Shown: piece after piece, positions 35,301 through 47,473 of the stretch
How the letters are laid out: every line of letters begins with the position of its first letter
How positions within the stretch are numbered: position 1 is the stretch's first letter
Assembly (NCBI GenBank): GCA_022497145.1
Contig: MU385959.1
Coordinates: forward strand, 1 to 64,000
Reading direction: 5' to 3'
Length of the DNA: 64,000 bases
Origin: Rostrohypoxylon terebratum
Lineage: Eukaryota > Ascomycota > Sordariomycetes > Xylariales > Hypoxylaceae
Program-made: the position numbers and the translations under genes
The notes under the pieces: generated by a model
What the model saw: only the letters and a program-made list of their open reading frames with translations
What the model was told of the DNA's origin: nothing
Database searches by the model: none

Positions 35301-38300
35301 AATTATGAGATTTAGTGCTACAATAGCCCGTGTTTAGGAGCCTCTAAAACTTAAGCACCTCCATGGCTTTTGCTTAACACCTTTAGTTAAACTACAATGT
35401 ATAGTCATTCATTCCCTTTATTCCCATATAAGAAATTCTGAAAAAAAATCGAAAAAAAGCGACATAATGCCCTTCCTAAACTCGGGTATAGTTGTCTCAA
35501 GGATATAAAGCCACGGTTTTTGCGCTGTTGCGCACGTTTCATGTGGATAGCCGCGTGGTCAGAGGGGCCACGGTCTCCGGGCGGGTCAAAATAGCTTCAA
35601 ATGGGAACTTTTCAGGTGCTGAATATAGAAGGCGGGAAACAAAAGAACCCAGTTGTGGAGGTAAGGAACGGGGAACGCTCTGCACAATTGCGTCGTAGGA
35701 GCCCTAAAGTTCAGTGGAAACAGTCCTCGCCCGTGTGTAGGATCTGGTTAACAAGATTGCGCTAAGCAATGTCAGTCAGTGGTATTTCCGCAAAAAGGCG
35801 GCCTAGGACCTAGGTACCCAGGTAAATACCATTCTACATAGTACAATACATCCATCCATGTAGTGGCGGGACGCGGGCGGGCATAGTGTTCTCCGGGTGC
35901 TAGCTATCGCATCATCACATGCAGCTTCGCTAATTGGGTACCTGTCTATTCCCACTGCAGTGGGCAGAGTGGGACATCTCAGGGTTGCCGCATCCTTAGC
36001 CTCATAGCCTTTGTTAGCTGCTAGCTCTACATAGTAGATGTAGATACGAAGTGTAAGTAGCTAAAGTCTTTACTATGTAAAATATTTAGGTGCTAACCTA
36101 AAGGCTAGCACAAGGTGAAGCAGGCATGGGTGATACAACCAATAAACTCCCCCACGTTGTCGTATGGTATTCTAGGGTACTACTAAAGAGGCAGGCCTTA
36201 TCGGGGCTATTTCTGTTCCTACAATCCCACTGACCCGACCCGTACGTGAACGGGGCACTAAGAACTCGATGTCGTCAAATCAGGTTCAGAGCTGAGGTGA
36301 GATGAGGTAGCATTTAATCTCTAGTGGTAGATCTGTTTGGCATTGATGCTAGCTGTGACTAGCTGTAACCCGCTAACTTAAGTCATAGACTCATAGGTGC
36401 TATTCACTTGTCGATCGCCGGGTTCAGCGCAATCCTCTTCGCTAGCCCTAGCAGTACCCCTGGCGCGTCCATCGTCCAGGGGTCCAGTACTGCCGAAATG
36501 CTTATACGCACGAGCCATGCAGCTTATTGGCTACTAGGTACGCTACATAGATGATGGCCTGCTACGCCTCCCGCTTTTTCGTCCCACGATTTTGCAACAC
36601 GATCAGGACAATGGAAGGAACAGAAGAATTTTCCGTAAACTCGTAAAGATTCCCTAGTATTAGTATGTATCAAATAAAGCCTAGATTATCGTTCGCGGGG
36701 TAGGGTTAAGCATCGTCAACATACGGAGACTTCCAGGCAAGGCACCATTAGTCATCCATGTCTACCGAAATACGTTGTCCTAGGTTCTAACCTCTGGACA
36801 CATTCTACTTTGGTGGCTATTATCTCCGTTCTACGGCGTTATACCTAATTTGTTGATTAGTGCTCTACTATGTAATGACCACCTACTGTCCCAGCTCTAG
36901 AGCTCTCAACTGCCGAATGCGGTAGATGATAGCCAGTTAGATTTCGGAGATTAGTCGTGGATTTCTGCACACCCGACTGCAGAAAACCCCCTAGAATTGA
37001 AGTTATTACAGATATATAGAAATTTTATAAGATAAAGTCTTAGATGCTGCTCCTGATCTTAGTTCAGCTGACGTATGTACCTTAGCGAGTCTTCCCACCT
37101 TTGATAACAACAGGATGAGATTATAGGGGCGGATAGTCGATGACCCGGACGCAGTAATTTACGCATTCCCGCAAGTTGTGGAACCCCCATTCGTATTGAG
37201 CTCGGTTACGTCCCCGGATGTGGGCTTCAATGCTACCTCAACCTTCTAGATACAGCATCGTGGTTCTTTGTCGCCGTTTACTCGGAATCAATCGTGATGG
37301 CTCCATATATTAGTTTTTACCTGCAACAGTCCCTTACTACACTTCCAACACTATTTGGTCGCCTTTCTCATTGAACGGTTACAATAGTAACCCATGCCAT
37401 CCTTCCCGTCTCTACCGAGTTGCGTAGCGGCACTATATTTTCTAAACTACAAAAAATCTAAGGCATCCACACCTAGTATTTGATAGAACTTTTTAGACGG
37501 GGATTGCCGTCATAGATCTTTCCTTACGATACTAAAGAGCGATGTTGAAGTGTGCCGTACTGTAAATGTGAGAACTATGCTTATTGATAGCTGAAGGGAG
37601 TCATAGTCCTGTCGATTAGAATAAGGAAAGAAAGCTGAACCCCTTTTTGTCATTTTTCACATTCTTAATTAGACCTGTGATATCCGGTGACATCTACATG
37701 ATTACCTACGTTATAACCTCATATTATTTAATGAAATAAGGCTATCAAGTCTCATTGATTATGGCCATCCATGGCTTTCGTCGCCCGTTCAAGGATGGTA
37801 TCCCCAGTAATGTTTCTACTAGGCTTCTCTACCTGCCGATATTGTAGAATACGAAAGGTCTAGAATCCAGCTGAGATACTTCAGTTAACGGCTGGTCCGA
37901 AAACCAGCTTGTTGGAACCTAAGCCAAGGTAACATTCAGAAGGTGATACGAAAGGAGAGTCAAGACCAGGGAGCGTCGGTGTGGTTTAACAAATAACTCA
38001 TCCACCGATATTAAGATAATGGAGTAATAGCACCGATATACGGTGCGGAGAGACGGAGTGCTGGCGTGAGATATGACTAATGCACGGGGAATAACACCTC
38101 CCTAGGTATAATACTGGACCTAGTTCTTACCTCGGTATACACTGGCATGTAATGAGGTAAACCCAATTTTTTAATATCAAGCACGAACAAGCCGACTATA
38201 GAGAAAGGACACCGTCGTAAGACGTCGGTAGTATCACTTATCGCCTATAGCACCAAGTTAGCATTGAAGTGCTACAGAAAATACCAACACTTTGAGTAAT

Positions 38301-40245
38301 CTTAGAAAAACTTCACGGTAATACGTGGGTAAGCATTCCAATGCTGTCCTCCGTTCGTACCTGAACATCATGTACTAGAAAATACATTTCATAGGAGCTC
38401 GAAGCTCATGGTGCCCACGTGTCATACTAGTTTTGGAAGGGAAGGAGTATTAACCTAGACAGCTGGCCATAGTAGGCTAGTAGCACACCTATATTCTGTA
38501 TTGTCAAAGAAGATGTGGATATCTTAAGGGATTCCGATGCACCACGGCAGTAAGCAAATGGTCTCTGTAAATTCAACCCAACGTCTCATGCATATCAACC
38601 ATGTCGTATGTATGTAGGGTCCTTCTTCATCATCCTCCACGGAGTGCCTAACCTAGGTACCTGAAAAACTGTCTGATGATTCCGGAAACCGGACATCGTA
38701 CCCGTACATACAGAACCTTGTATTTGAAGTGACCCTCATATATGAATCCTCTCCCTGTCTTATTTGTGCTAAACTGCCACTGATCTCGTGACCATATCCT
38801 TGAAATGCTGTAGAATAGCCTTGGTTTCAATTAGTTCCCGACCTAGACGCGGCTCTAAGACGAAGGCGAGTCTTGAAATGGACTTAGGTGAAGATAATAT
38901 AGTTGCTCTCACTGTGTGCAAATGACAACTTCCAAGTTTCTTGTCATTTCAAAATACAACGTATGTGGGCTAATCGAGAACTTTGTCGTTCAATGGGGAT
39001 AGACCGCTATTCCAGGGATTTCACATTCCCTGATGAGTGAAGACCCTCTCATTTGCATGAACCCAGTGCGAGGCTTTGAGGATCCAGACTTGGCGACCCC
39101 TTTCTCTCATTGTTGGCAAATTTTCACATCGCTACCTTACCGAGCACTACGTCTAATAAAGCCCTCTTACAAGCCGAAATGAAACCAAACGTAATAACAA
39201 ATAGAACAAGAACTGGCACGACGCTTCTACTATGTATTCTGCGTCAGGGAGTAAAATTAACCAGGAAAGTCCATTTGTTAGGAAGATAGTGATAGCGCTA
39301 CTTTACTCGAATTCATTTTGACGATAATTACCTATGAGATCAATATTAATATTGGATGTGTCTATGAGGCTACATAAGTAATGAGTATGTGGATTAGTGT
39401 TGCGTATAACATCCAAGCCTCTATACAAAAAGCACTTCTCTGAAATAGAGAGATTATTGGTGACAGGCGAACTGAAAATTGATACTTAGGGAAGAGGGAT
39501 TCATTTACCACAATTCATAGCCAAATGACAATATTGTGAAACCAACTACCTAGAGTTGTAATGTCAAATAGAGAGGTCTTTTATGTTAATTCATTACTTA
39601 GCGTTGTGCTAAATGCCGTCTGTTATCCGGTTCCTAGTCTAGTATGGACATACCTATATTGATGTAAGAAGTAGGGAGAAATTATTAACACTAACTTCTA
39701 AGGTTGTGACGCTTCTCAGTGTCTTTGGGACTGAGCTTCAATCACTAAAATGGACAGTAGTTGCTGCATTCTTGAAGGTTAAAAAGGGCACACTGAGTCT
39801 TAGCCTAGTGTAATATTTGGTGTGTTTTTTCAAAGAGAGATGGCTTATTGTATGAGATAGGTACCGCATACATATCAGACACTGTAGTCGTTGCTGTCAG
39901 TTTCGCACAGTGCCGAAAGCACTTAGAGGCGTCACAAGCTAGTGCTAGTATTTGCCACCTCATAGAAAGTAATACATGCTGTAAGAGTAATCTCTGTTGT
40001 TACTATTCGATATATATGTTGGAAGCCGCCTAGATATTTCGTATAAGATACTATCCCAAAGAGCCTTAATATGTCTTGAGTCTATTTAAGTGTTAGATCG
40101 AGGCCTCTACCTGATATGTGTAAAGTCATGACCCAGCCATAAGATCTTGGTAGGACCAAACTAACATTGTCAGATCTTTATCTATTTAATGTAGGACGGG
40201 TAACAGGAGAATATGTACATGCTTCATCCTTCCTTAGGACTGATT

Positions 40246-40312
40246 TGTGACGAACCTATACTTAGGCTTAGTAAGTATAACTTTATAAAGGGGGTTTTAA
40301 TTTTAAGGTAAC
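40246..40312 (-). repeat. Dispersed repeat copy B (inverted relative to 28-94)
   Basis: The reverse complement of this stretch matches 28-94 across its length. The differences are two C-to-T and two G-to-A changes in this copy plus a one-base insertion. This is the RIP mutation pattern, and shows that the two were once nearly identical repeats. Confidence 0.75.
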
Positions 40313-40557
40313 AGTGTCACAATCCAAAATACGACCCCCGGAAAAAGATATTCCGAAGGGTCACGTGACCGGATCGGATGCTTGGCATCCAGTTGGTTGC
40401 AACTCACCCAAGAAGAAATCATATAAGAAGAATGGAAATTTCCTACTGTATTTAGTTTTTAGTTCTCTAGCTTTTCAATCTAAGTATTCAGACTGCACTT
40501 GAATATAGAGTCCCATGAAATCTCTTTTACGAACAGAATCGTCAACCCTACAGTATT

Positions 40558-40580
40558 GTTACCTTAAAATCAAGTACCCC
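40558..40580 (+). repeat. Dispersed repeat copy C, partial
   Basis: It shares GTTACCTTAAAATCAAG and a C-run with copy A, in the same orientation as copy A and opposite to copy B 250 bp away. A further weak match (GTTCGTCACA) lies near 40639. The two facing ends look like the outward edges of two elements or the terminal inverted repeats of one small element. Confidence 0.6.
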
Positions 40581-41031
40581 AGGGTACGTATCCGCTCTAC
40601 GGAGTCAGTTAGGCAGAAGTAGTAGACGGGTTCGTAACAGTTCGTCACATTATACATAAATTAATGTTGTGTAACCATTACCTAGTAGGTTAACTAACAT
40701 TTGCCTGTGCTAAAGCACGACTTTGAGCTGAGGATGTGCAACTAATCATCCTTTCGGTTTTGACGTCAATAAGAGCTACGAGTTTGAAAACTGGGTAAGA
40801 GTAAATAAGCTGTTGATTGAGCCCCGATTGGATATCCAGGACTGACATATAACTATCATATGTTCAAGATGAATCCTAAGTTCTATTATCCCCCTTTGCA
40901 GGTTACCAGCGTATGCTTAGATATGTGATGCAGATGTGTTCAATGTCAATCAATCTACAAAGTACGGACAACTCAAACAAGAACAAATTCTATACCAATT
41001 AATGCCCACTAGCTAATATAGTATGTGACAT

Positions 41032-43191
41032 TCAAGCATTACTCGTCTCAACTTTTGCCTTAACCCGGCCATCTTCCTCAACAATGACTCTATCAACCTT
41101 GAGAGAAGCTTTGACGGGATTGGGTTGGTTATAGACCCATTCAAGTTGCTCGAGAGTTCGGCCTTGGGACTCGACGCTACGCCATGCGTGTTAGTGACGG
41201 TTGATACGTGTATTAAGATAATAGGGGATACGAACCCAAAGAAGTACCACAGCACGGTTTCAACCAGGTCCCACCCGACAAATACATAGATGTACTTGTA
41301 CCCAATATTTCCAAGGGCAATTGGACCAGCGAATTGATTTATGAAGCCCATTGCATAGACGATGACGCTGGAGAAGGCGAGACCCTTGGCTCGTGTCGTT
41401 GTTTCCAGGGCTTCGGTGGGAATCACGCCCTGGAGAGGAGTGTAGGTGAAGGAGAAGATGATGTTGAATAGGAAGTAGGAGGCTAGAGCGCCCTTGGCGT
41501 ACGACTCCTGAATGTTTTCTCCTTGGAGGTCGAGAGCCGCGGATAGGCCTGAGTTAGTAGCAAGAGCTGCGACACAAGCTTTGAAAAAGAACATAACATT
41601 AGCATGACATGATGTATCAAATCCACTTGCGGACTACTAACCTAATGTTCCAAAGATCAACACCTTTCGTCGAGGCATGGTGTCGGTATAAGCGACAGCG
41701 GTCAAGGCGCCGACAGCAGAGAGAACAGAGTTCAGCAAGTTGTATGCTAATTGTTGCTCGATGGATGAAACACCGATGATCTCGAAGATGGTCGTGTTGA
41801 AGTAGCCCAATCCGTTACCGGAGAATTGACCGAAGATGGAAATCATCAACACCTGGAGAATTCGCCAGCGACCACTGTGGGTAAAGAGGAAGGGTCGGTC
41901 TATGCATAAACATTAGCTCTCCTTATTCAAACTATTCATCTTAAAAGGTGAGAAAGGTCTTACAGTCTAGTGGTCGTTTGTCGATACCGTCCTGCCGAAT
42001 ACCCTCCTTCATCTCCTCAATTTCAAGCTGAACGAGCTTGGAATTTGGGTCGCCGTTACCATGGTATTTGGCTAAGAAAGCAATAGCCTCCTCTTCGCGA
42101 CCATTTGCCATGAGATACCGAGGCGACTCGGGAATGAACCAGACACCGAATAGGACGACGATGCAGGCGAACGCTTGTACGATCAACGGGATTCTCCAAG
42201 AATAATCGTTCTGTATCTTATTGCAACCGTATACCACCGCAGCAGCAGGGATGGAACCTCCGAACCAACCGCAATTATAAAAACCTGTAGCGGTGAAGTC
42301 AACATATTGAAACCGGTTTGGTAGCCCCTCTGAAGTTCCTGCTTACCAGTAGCACGGCCGCGCCAGTGCGGAGGCGGGATCTCAACAGCGTAAGCCGGGG
42401 CGGCAACGGTTACGATCGAAATCCCAAACCCGAGCACGAAACGACCAACAACAAACTGTGCGATCGTGTAGGCGGTTGATGCGATAATCATACCGACGAT
42501 AATGACCGAACAGCCGCTGAACATACCCACCCTGCGACCATACCTGTCGGACAGGATAGCGCCGAAGGGACTGCCGACCATAGCGCCACTATCATAAAGT
42601 TTTAGATCCGTCCAAGAGACAAGGAGGGGGATCTCAGGTAGGAAAAACTAACACTGTATAGAGAGAGAACATGATAGCGACAATAGTGCCAGTTTTCCCG
42701 CTGTGGAAAGTATTTTGGAAATGCTCCATGGCGACGATGCCGGTTAGGAGTGACCCTGGTTTTTCGAACCTGTCAGCGTCCGTAAGCCGTTAGAGGGGAT
42801 CGCCGTCGAATCTCACCATCGTATCCATTGGCACAGGCGCAACAAAACGCAACGAGAACCGCGACTGTCCATAATTAGTTACTTTGCGAGAGAAAGGTAT
42901 TTTGAGGTTCGATAGGGGCATTTACAATAGAGATGTAACGAGTTTTTGCTCTTGTAGTCGATCTTGGTTTCTTGGATTGCTGCGTAGAGTTCGGCCTGTA
43001 ATTTAGTCAGCACCTGTACCAACCAGTATAGCATCGCGCACCCAAGTTCAAGCGAGGAAATCAAAACCCACATTATGAACCACTTTTGATTTCGCATGAG
43101 GTGAACTCGTCGTCGCGCCAGCATCTCCATGCACAGCGACGTGTTCCTGCGACACCAAGACGCCACCGACGTTGATCTCTTTCTCTTCCAT
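41032..43191 (-). CDS. MFS sugar transporter
   Basis: A 549-aa major facilitator of the sugar porter family in nine exons: 43191-43072, 42995-42926, 42864-42817, 42755-42653, 42588-42347, 42284-41964, 41899-41642, 41578-41236 and 41176-41032. The many short exons all join in phase. Family motifs seen are GYDGSL in the first transmembrane helix, SDRYGRRVG in the loop between helices 2 and 3, HWRGRATG, PESPRYL after helix 6, FGQFSGNGLGYF in helix 7, and QGRTLEQL near the C-terminus. Twelve helices are expected in the plasma membrane. It resembles lactose/hexose permease-type fungal transporters; the substrate cannot be told. The cytosolic N-terminus of about 60 residues is hydrophilic. It is separated from the polyketide cluster by the gene desert and is probably unrelated to it. 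Confidence 0.92.
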
Positions 43192-44857
43192 GGCTTTCCT
43201 ACCTATTCCAATTCCAAATCCCGTTCCTCGTTTTTCCAAGAAACCAAGAACCTAACAATCGGACGGGGATGAAACAAAAAAAAGAGAGACCGAAGCCCAT
43301 CTCTCTCAATCGGCGCGGGCGCGATGGGAATCTTATTGCGCTTCCCCAGGGCACCCCAACTTCGCCAAAAATCCCCCCTACCCCAGCTTTTCCCCCATTC
43401 CCCCATTCCCCCAACCCAAGCCCTCCTCGTCCCGAAAGAGGATGGCGGGCCAAGTACCTCCGAGCGCCCAAAGGGGGGACGCGTTAGGCTGGAATAAGCC
43501 AGAGACGTATCTCCCGTCAGCGATCCCACAGCGCGAGTAAGGCCGGGGGTGGTTGCAACACCTGCGCCATCGAGGTCTAGATGCCAAGGGGCAGCTTTCC
43601 CTTCCCTGGCCTTGGCGTCCCTCGACCGCGAGACGCGAGTTCGGCAGGAAGATAATAGATAAAAAAGAAAGATCTGCGCTTACTACCTACCTAGGTAGGT
43701 ATGTATGTACGGTTCACATAGATTGCGCATAGATAGTAGTAGGTAGGCAGAGGTAACGGTAAGCACTTGTCGAAGAGACCGCCTTGGGTGATAGTGATAG
43801 GACCGGCACGTGCAACGTTTTGCGAGTCGCCTGGCGACGATGCGACGGCGAGGGTAGTGCCGCAATCTAGGTATATTGAGCCAGAGGAGCGAGTAACCCT
43901 ACGTGTTGTCTGCCCGCGGGTGTCATTGGTGGGATTTTCGCACTCAGCTCGTACCTCGCAACCCGGCACTCGCGACGGGCATGTGAGGCGGCGTGGGTAT
44001 TGTCGCAGCTGAGCGCCGGCGGACTGGTTCGCAGATATTTTCCAATTATCGCGGCGAGGGTGAAGGTCTGATAGATTCCCGTTGATAGACCCGTAGCCTC
44101 TGCCGGACGAGGTTCGCGGATCTCTCCAGAGTCCACATCCTGGGCAACCTATCGGCCGGATATGACACCCGGAAGATGGGATCGCGGCTTGGTTTAGCGA
44201 CTACCTAGTTTCGCAAGTCTCATTTTCACTTGATGTTTTTTTTTTCTTCAATCTCATTTCCCATATCGTTTTTCTATCTCGTCTCGCTATGTACCGGTAT
44301 GGAAATTTATAGGGCCGAAGCCTTCGGACCGAACTCGCTTGTCTTTTCTGATTCTTTATTTTCGGAATTGGACCCGAATTTCATGCTGCAGCATCATGTC
44401 GGGAATTCTGTGAGATCTGTCAGATTTATTGGCATGTCCGGAAGGGAACATTAATATCTAAGCGAGATCACGGCATGCTTGGAGCCCATCCGCATGGTAC
44501 GCTGTGAGTAAGATATTGGAGCAGGTATGTATTCGTTCCTTTTAAACGTACTAGATGAAGTTAAGAAGGTAGAGTGAACTGCTGAGCACCCTACGAACTA
44601 CTACTTTGTACTTTGCTACGTAGGATGTGGAGATTAATGGGTCGTACACTTGATTCGGAGGACGAATCCGTCTCCCCTACGATTTTCTTTGATTCCAAAT
44701 CCATGATCCTTATACTGCAAAACCACCAGGTAGATGATAACGCATATGCTAAAGGGCTAAAGTCTAGGCCTGGTCATAGCGCAGATTAGGTATCTACATG
44801 CACTGCTTCGTAAATCTCTCGCCATATACAATGTAAATATTCAATAGGTAGTTGTCA
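43192..44857. other. Intergenic, transporter promoter with G-rich tract
   Basis: This holds the transporter promoter and the 3' flank of the dehydrogenase gene. Bases 43373-43417 carry six runs of three to six cytosines, so the minus strand (the coding strand of the transporter) can form a G-quadruplex about 180-230 bp upstream of its start. ORFs in this GC-rich patch are overlapping composition artefacts. Confidence 0.55.
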
Positions 44858-46549
44858 TCAATGCTCCATAGACTCTTCAAACAACCTCCTCAGCTGATCT
44901 CTCTCCTGCTCAAGTTCCTTCGCCAAGCCAGGAGCTAGCATCAAGACCCTTGCTTGGGGTATCGTGCCTTCTACCAAGGCTTCGATATGGCTCGAGTCAA
45001 ACCCAAGTTCTTTCAATCCTTTGGGTTGGTCACCCAAATCGGCGAGGAATTTCGTGATCGCATCAGCCAGGACTAACCCCGCGTCTTCGCGCTTTACATT
45101 TGTGATGTCGGCGCCGAAGCACTCGGCGGCGAAGAGGTGGCGCTCAGGATTCGAGGGCCCGGTGAACCGGAAGACTGCTGGTGCGGATACGGCGACTGAC
45201 ACGCCGTGGGGGATGATCGGCGATGTGACCTCGTAGCCCGCGTGTTTGTATCCTGGGTTTTGGCCCGAGATGGGATACGACATTCCTAAGATACTGATTA
45301 GTTCTAGATCCCCGCCAGAGAGTACCTAATCATTCATACCGTGACAGAGATGAACCCCCGCATTACCGAAGCCGACGCCTGCTAGCGTGGCGGCGAGCAA
45401 CATCTCGCTCTGTGCCTCTTGATCATCAGGATTTTTAACAGATCTCGGAAGATATTCAATAACACTCTTTAGAGCATTTGAGGAGAATATGTCGCTAATT
45501 GGATTTGACCCTTGGTAAGCGGGTCTCAGAATAGGGTTGATCGGTCTGGGTATCCTCTGGTTGAAGGGAATAGCTGTGAATGACTCGAGCGAGTGGCATA
45601 GAACATCTAACCCGGAGCTCGCCTTCACTGCAGAAGGCATCGTCTTCGTGTTGAGCGGGTCGCAGATGCCGAGAGTCGGTTTCAAGTTACGGTGTGCGAT
45701 TCCGGTCTTGGCCCTCTTCTCCACTAGATCAAAGATTGCCGTTCCGGTTGTCTCGCTGCCGGTGCCGGCTGTGGTAGGGATGGCGATGAGAGGTTTGAGT
45801 TTCTTCTCAATCGGCCGTCCGTTGCCCAGAGGAGCGTTGACGAAATCGAGGAAATCAGCGTCTGGGTACTCGGTGTAGAGATTCATTAATTTGGCTGTGT
45901 CGATGACCGAGCCTCCTCCAACGGCAAGAAACGCATCCGGCTGATACGGTTTGGCGAAAGCAATTGCCTCCTTAATGCTAACTGAAATTAAGCCAATATT
46001 TCACGTGTATCATTGGATTTTTACCAATCACTTACGAACTATCCTTTGGCTCAACCCGGACTTTGTCAAATATGTCATATTCAATACCTTCTCTTGATAG
46101 GGCTTCCTCGACTTGCTTCATAGCAACGAGATTTCGGACAGTCGAGTCGGTCACAACGCAGACGCGTTTAGTACCTATATTCGCAAAATCCATGCCGACT
46201 TCCTTGGTGACACCCGGACCAAATCGGATCGATGACGAGGCCATCTCGAAGGCATACTCTTTTTGCTGAGAAGGGTCTATAGGGGAAGCAAATCCGCGTT
46301 TCCCAACCCGTTGCTGAGTATGCTCGGCATACGCATTAATCTGAGGTCTCGCATGATGATGGTGATGGCTTGGATTTGAGTGGCATGGACAATTTGGTGG
46401 ATGGGTGTACTGGATGGTTCGCAGTAAACTGACTGCCCTAGAAGCAGCCTGGCATTTCCCTCACTGTTAGTTGAGAGTGTCATATTTAGTGACGAAATAC
46501 TGGAAATACCGGAACTCACAGTCGGTGCCACTCGGACTGCGGCGACCAT
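44858..46549 (-). CDS. Iron-type alcohol dehydrogenase, hydroxyacid-oxoacid transhydrogenase-like
   Basis: A 502-aa mitochondrial group III (iron-containing) alcohol dehydrogenase in four exons: 46549-46520, 46448-46036, 45977-45340 and 45285-44858. The N-terminal 80 residues are Arg/Ser/Ala-rich with a run of five His and look like a mitochondrial presequence. The mature part starts near MASSSIRFGPGVTKEVG. The nucleotide-binding motif GGGSVIDTAK, the PTTAGTGSE loop, and the metal-site helices DVLCHSLESF and HLCHGMSYPISG are all intact. The order and spacing match ADHFE1/HOT enzymes, which transfer hydride between 4-hydroxybutyrate or other hydroxyacids and 2-oxoglutarate. The first intron must be removed to keep the presequence in frame. 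Other iron alcohol dehydrogenases are the alternative, but the presequence and C-terminus favour HOT. Confidence 0.93.
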
Positions 46550-47473
46550 CTTGGGAGATTACAATCTGCCGATGATTCGGTTCACCAATTTCAGAAGACG
46601 TAATGTAGACCAACTGGGAACTCACACAATAATTCAATTACAATCCAAAAACCTACCTAATAGGCGATGTGACCGATATTCTTTGAACGTGCCCGATGTG
46701 ACGTAAATGAATGAGATGAAATCCTAGACCGCACCGGAGCGACGAGTGAGATACCCCAAATCCCCTACCTCATAAGACCTAGGACCTAGGGCCTAGGTAG
46801 AACAAAGGGAAAGAAAGGATAATGTGGGGTAGTAACAGTCCCGCTGTGGGGGAATCCGACCTTCTACCGGTGCCTGAGCCGGTAATAAACATCTCCGCAT
46901 GTTGGAGAATAGTAGAGGCCGAATAGTGCCGTCTACTAGTAGGTATAGTACCTATGCTGTAATAGTAAGTAGCATTTGCCTGGTAAGCCACCATTTAACA
47001 GCTGGTCATCGTATCGCTTTTTTTTGTTTCGGCCTTTTCAATTCAATTAGACCCTGCTTTATGGGATTGCCGTTTACGATGAGACACTATACCCATCGTA
47101 AGATATGGGTTCGCGATCGAAACTATAACCTGAACCAATAAGCTATCAGAAAATAAGCTGTGTGGGACGCAATGCACCATTCACCTCCCAGATCGAGAAA
47201 AGTAGGAAAAAAATAGGAAAAGTTCATTCTTCCGATGGTGATCTTGATTCGCTAGTAGACCGACGTGAGTCAACGGCGTGGTAACATACCTACAACTCCA
47301 CTAGTATACATGGATGCGAAGGACGTTATCAATATTCATGATCACATGATTAATAGCTTGATATGCTAGTAAATATAGGCTAGTGGTATTAGTATAAGTC
47401 AGTATTGAGAACGAAAAGGCATCCAGGTTAGAGAACTACGATCGTCTCCAGTTCAATTGCCATTCATCTTACC
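46550..47473. other. Divergent intergenic region
   Basis: This 0.9-kb space separates the divergent dehydrogenase and peptidase genes and should hold both promoters. It contains a CCTAGG-based palindrome cluster near 46777-46800 and otherwise nothing recognisable. Confidence 0.6.

Larger units (their letters stand above)
31763..41031. other. AT-rich gene desert, probably RIP-degraded repeats
   Basis: Over 9.2 kb no ORF longer than about 110 codons and no protein family is recognisable. The sequence is rich in TA and in stop codons in all frames, as expected after repeat-induced point mutation of transposons. It contains a 13-bp tandem repeat at 32261, several CCTAGG-based palindromes between 33.0 and 35.9 kb, and transposon-end-like repeats at 40.25 and 40.56 kb. 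Confidence 0.7.

Noticed and set aside
41032..43191. Sugar transporter as the cluster's exporter
   Set aside because: Its motifs are those of sugar importers and it lies beyond a 9-kb desert; there is no evidence that it belongs to the polyketide pathway.
43203..43529. Overlapping ORFs in the GC-rich patch upstream of the transporter
   Set aside because: They overlap in several frames, are Gly/Pro/Arg-rich and carry no domain; they are composition artefacts of the C-run region.
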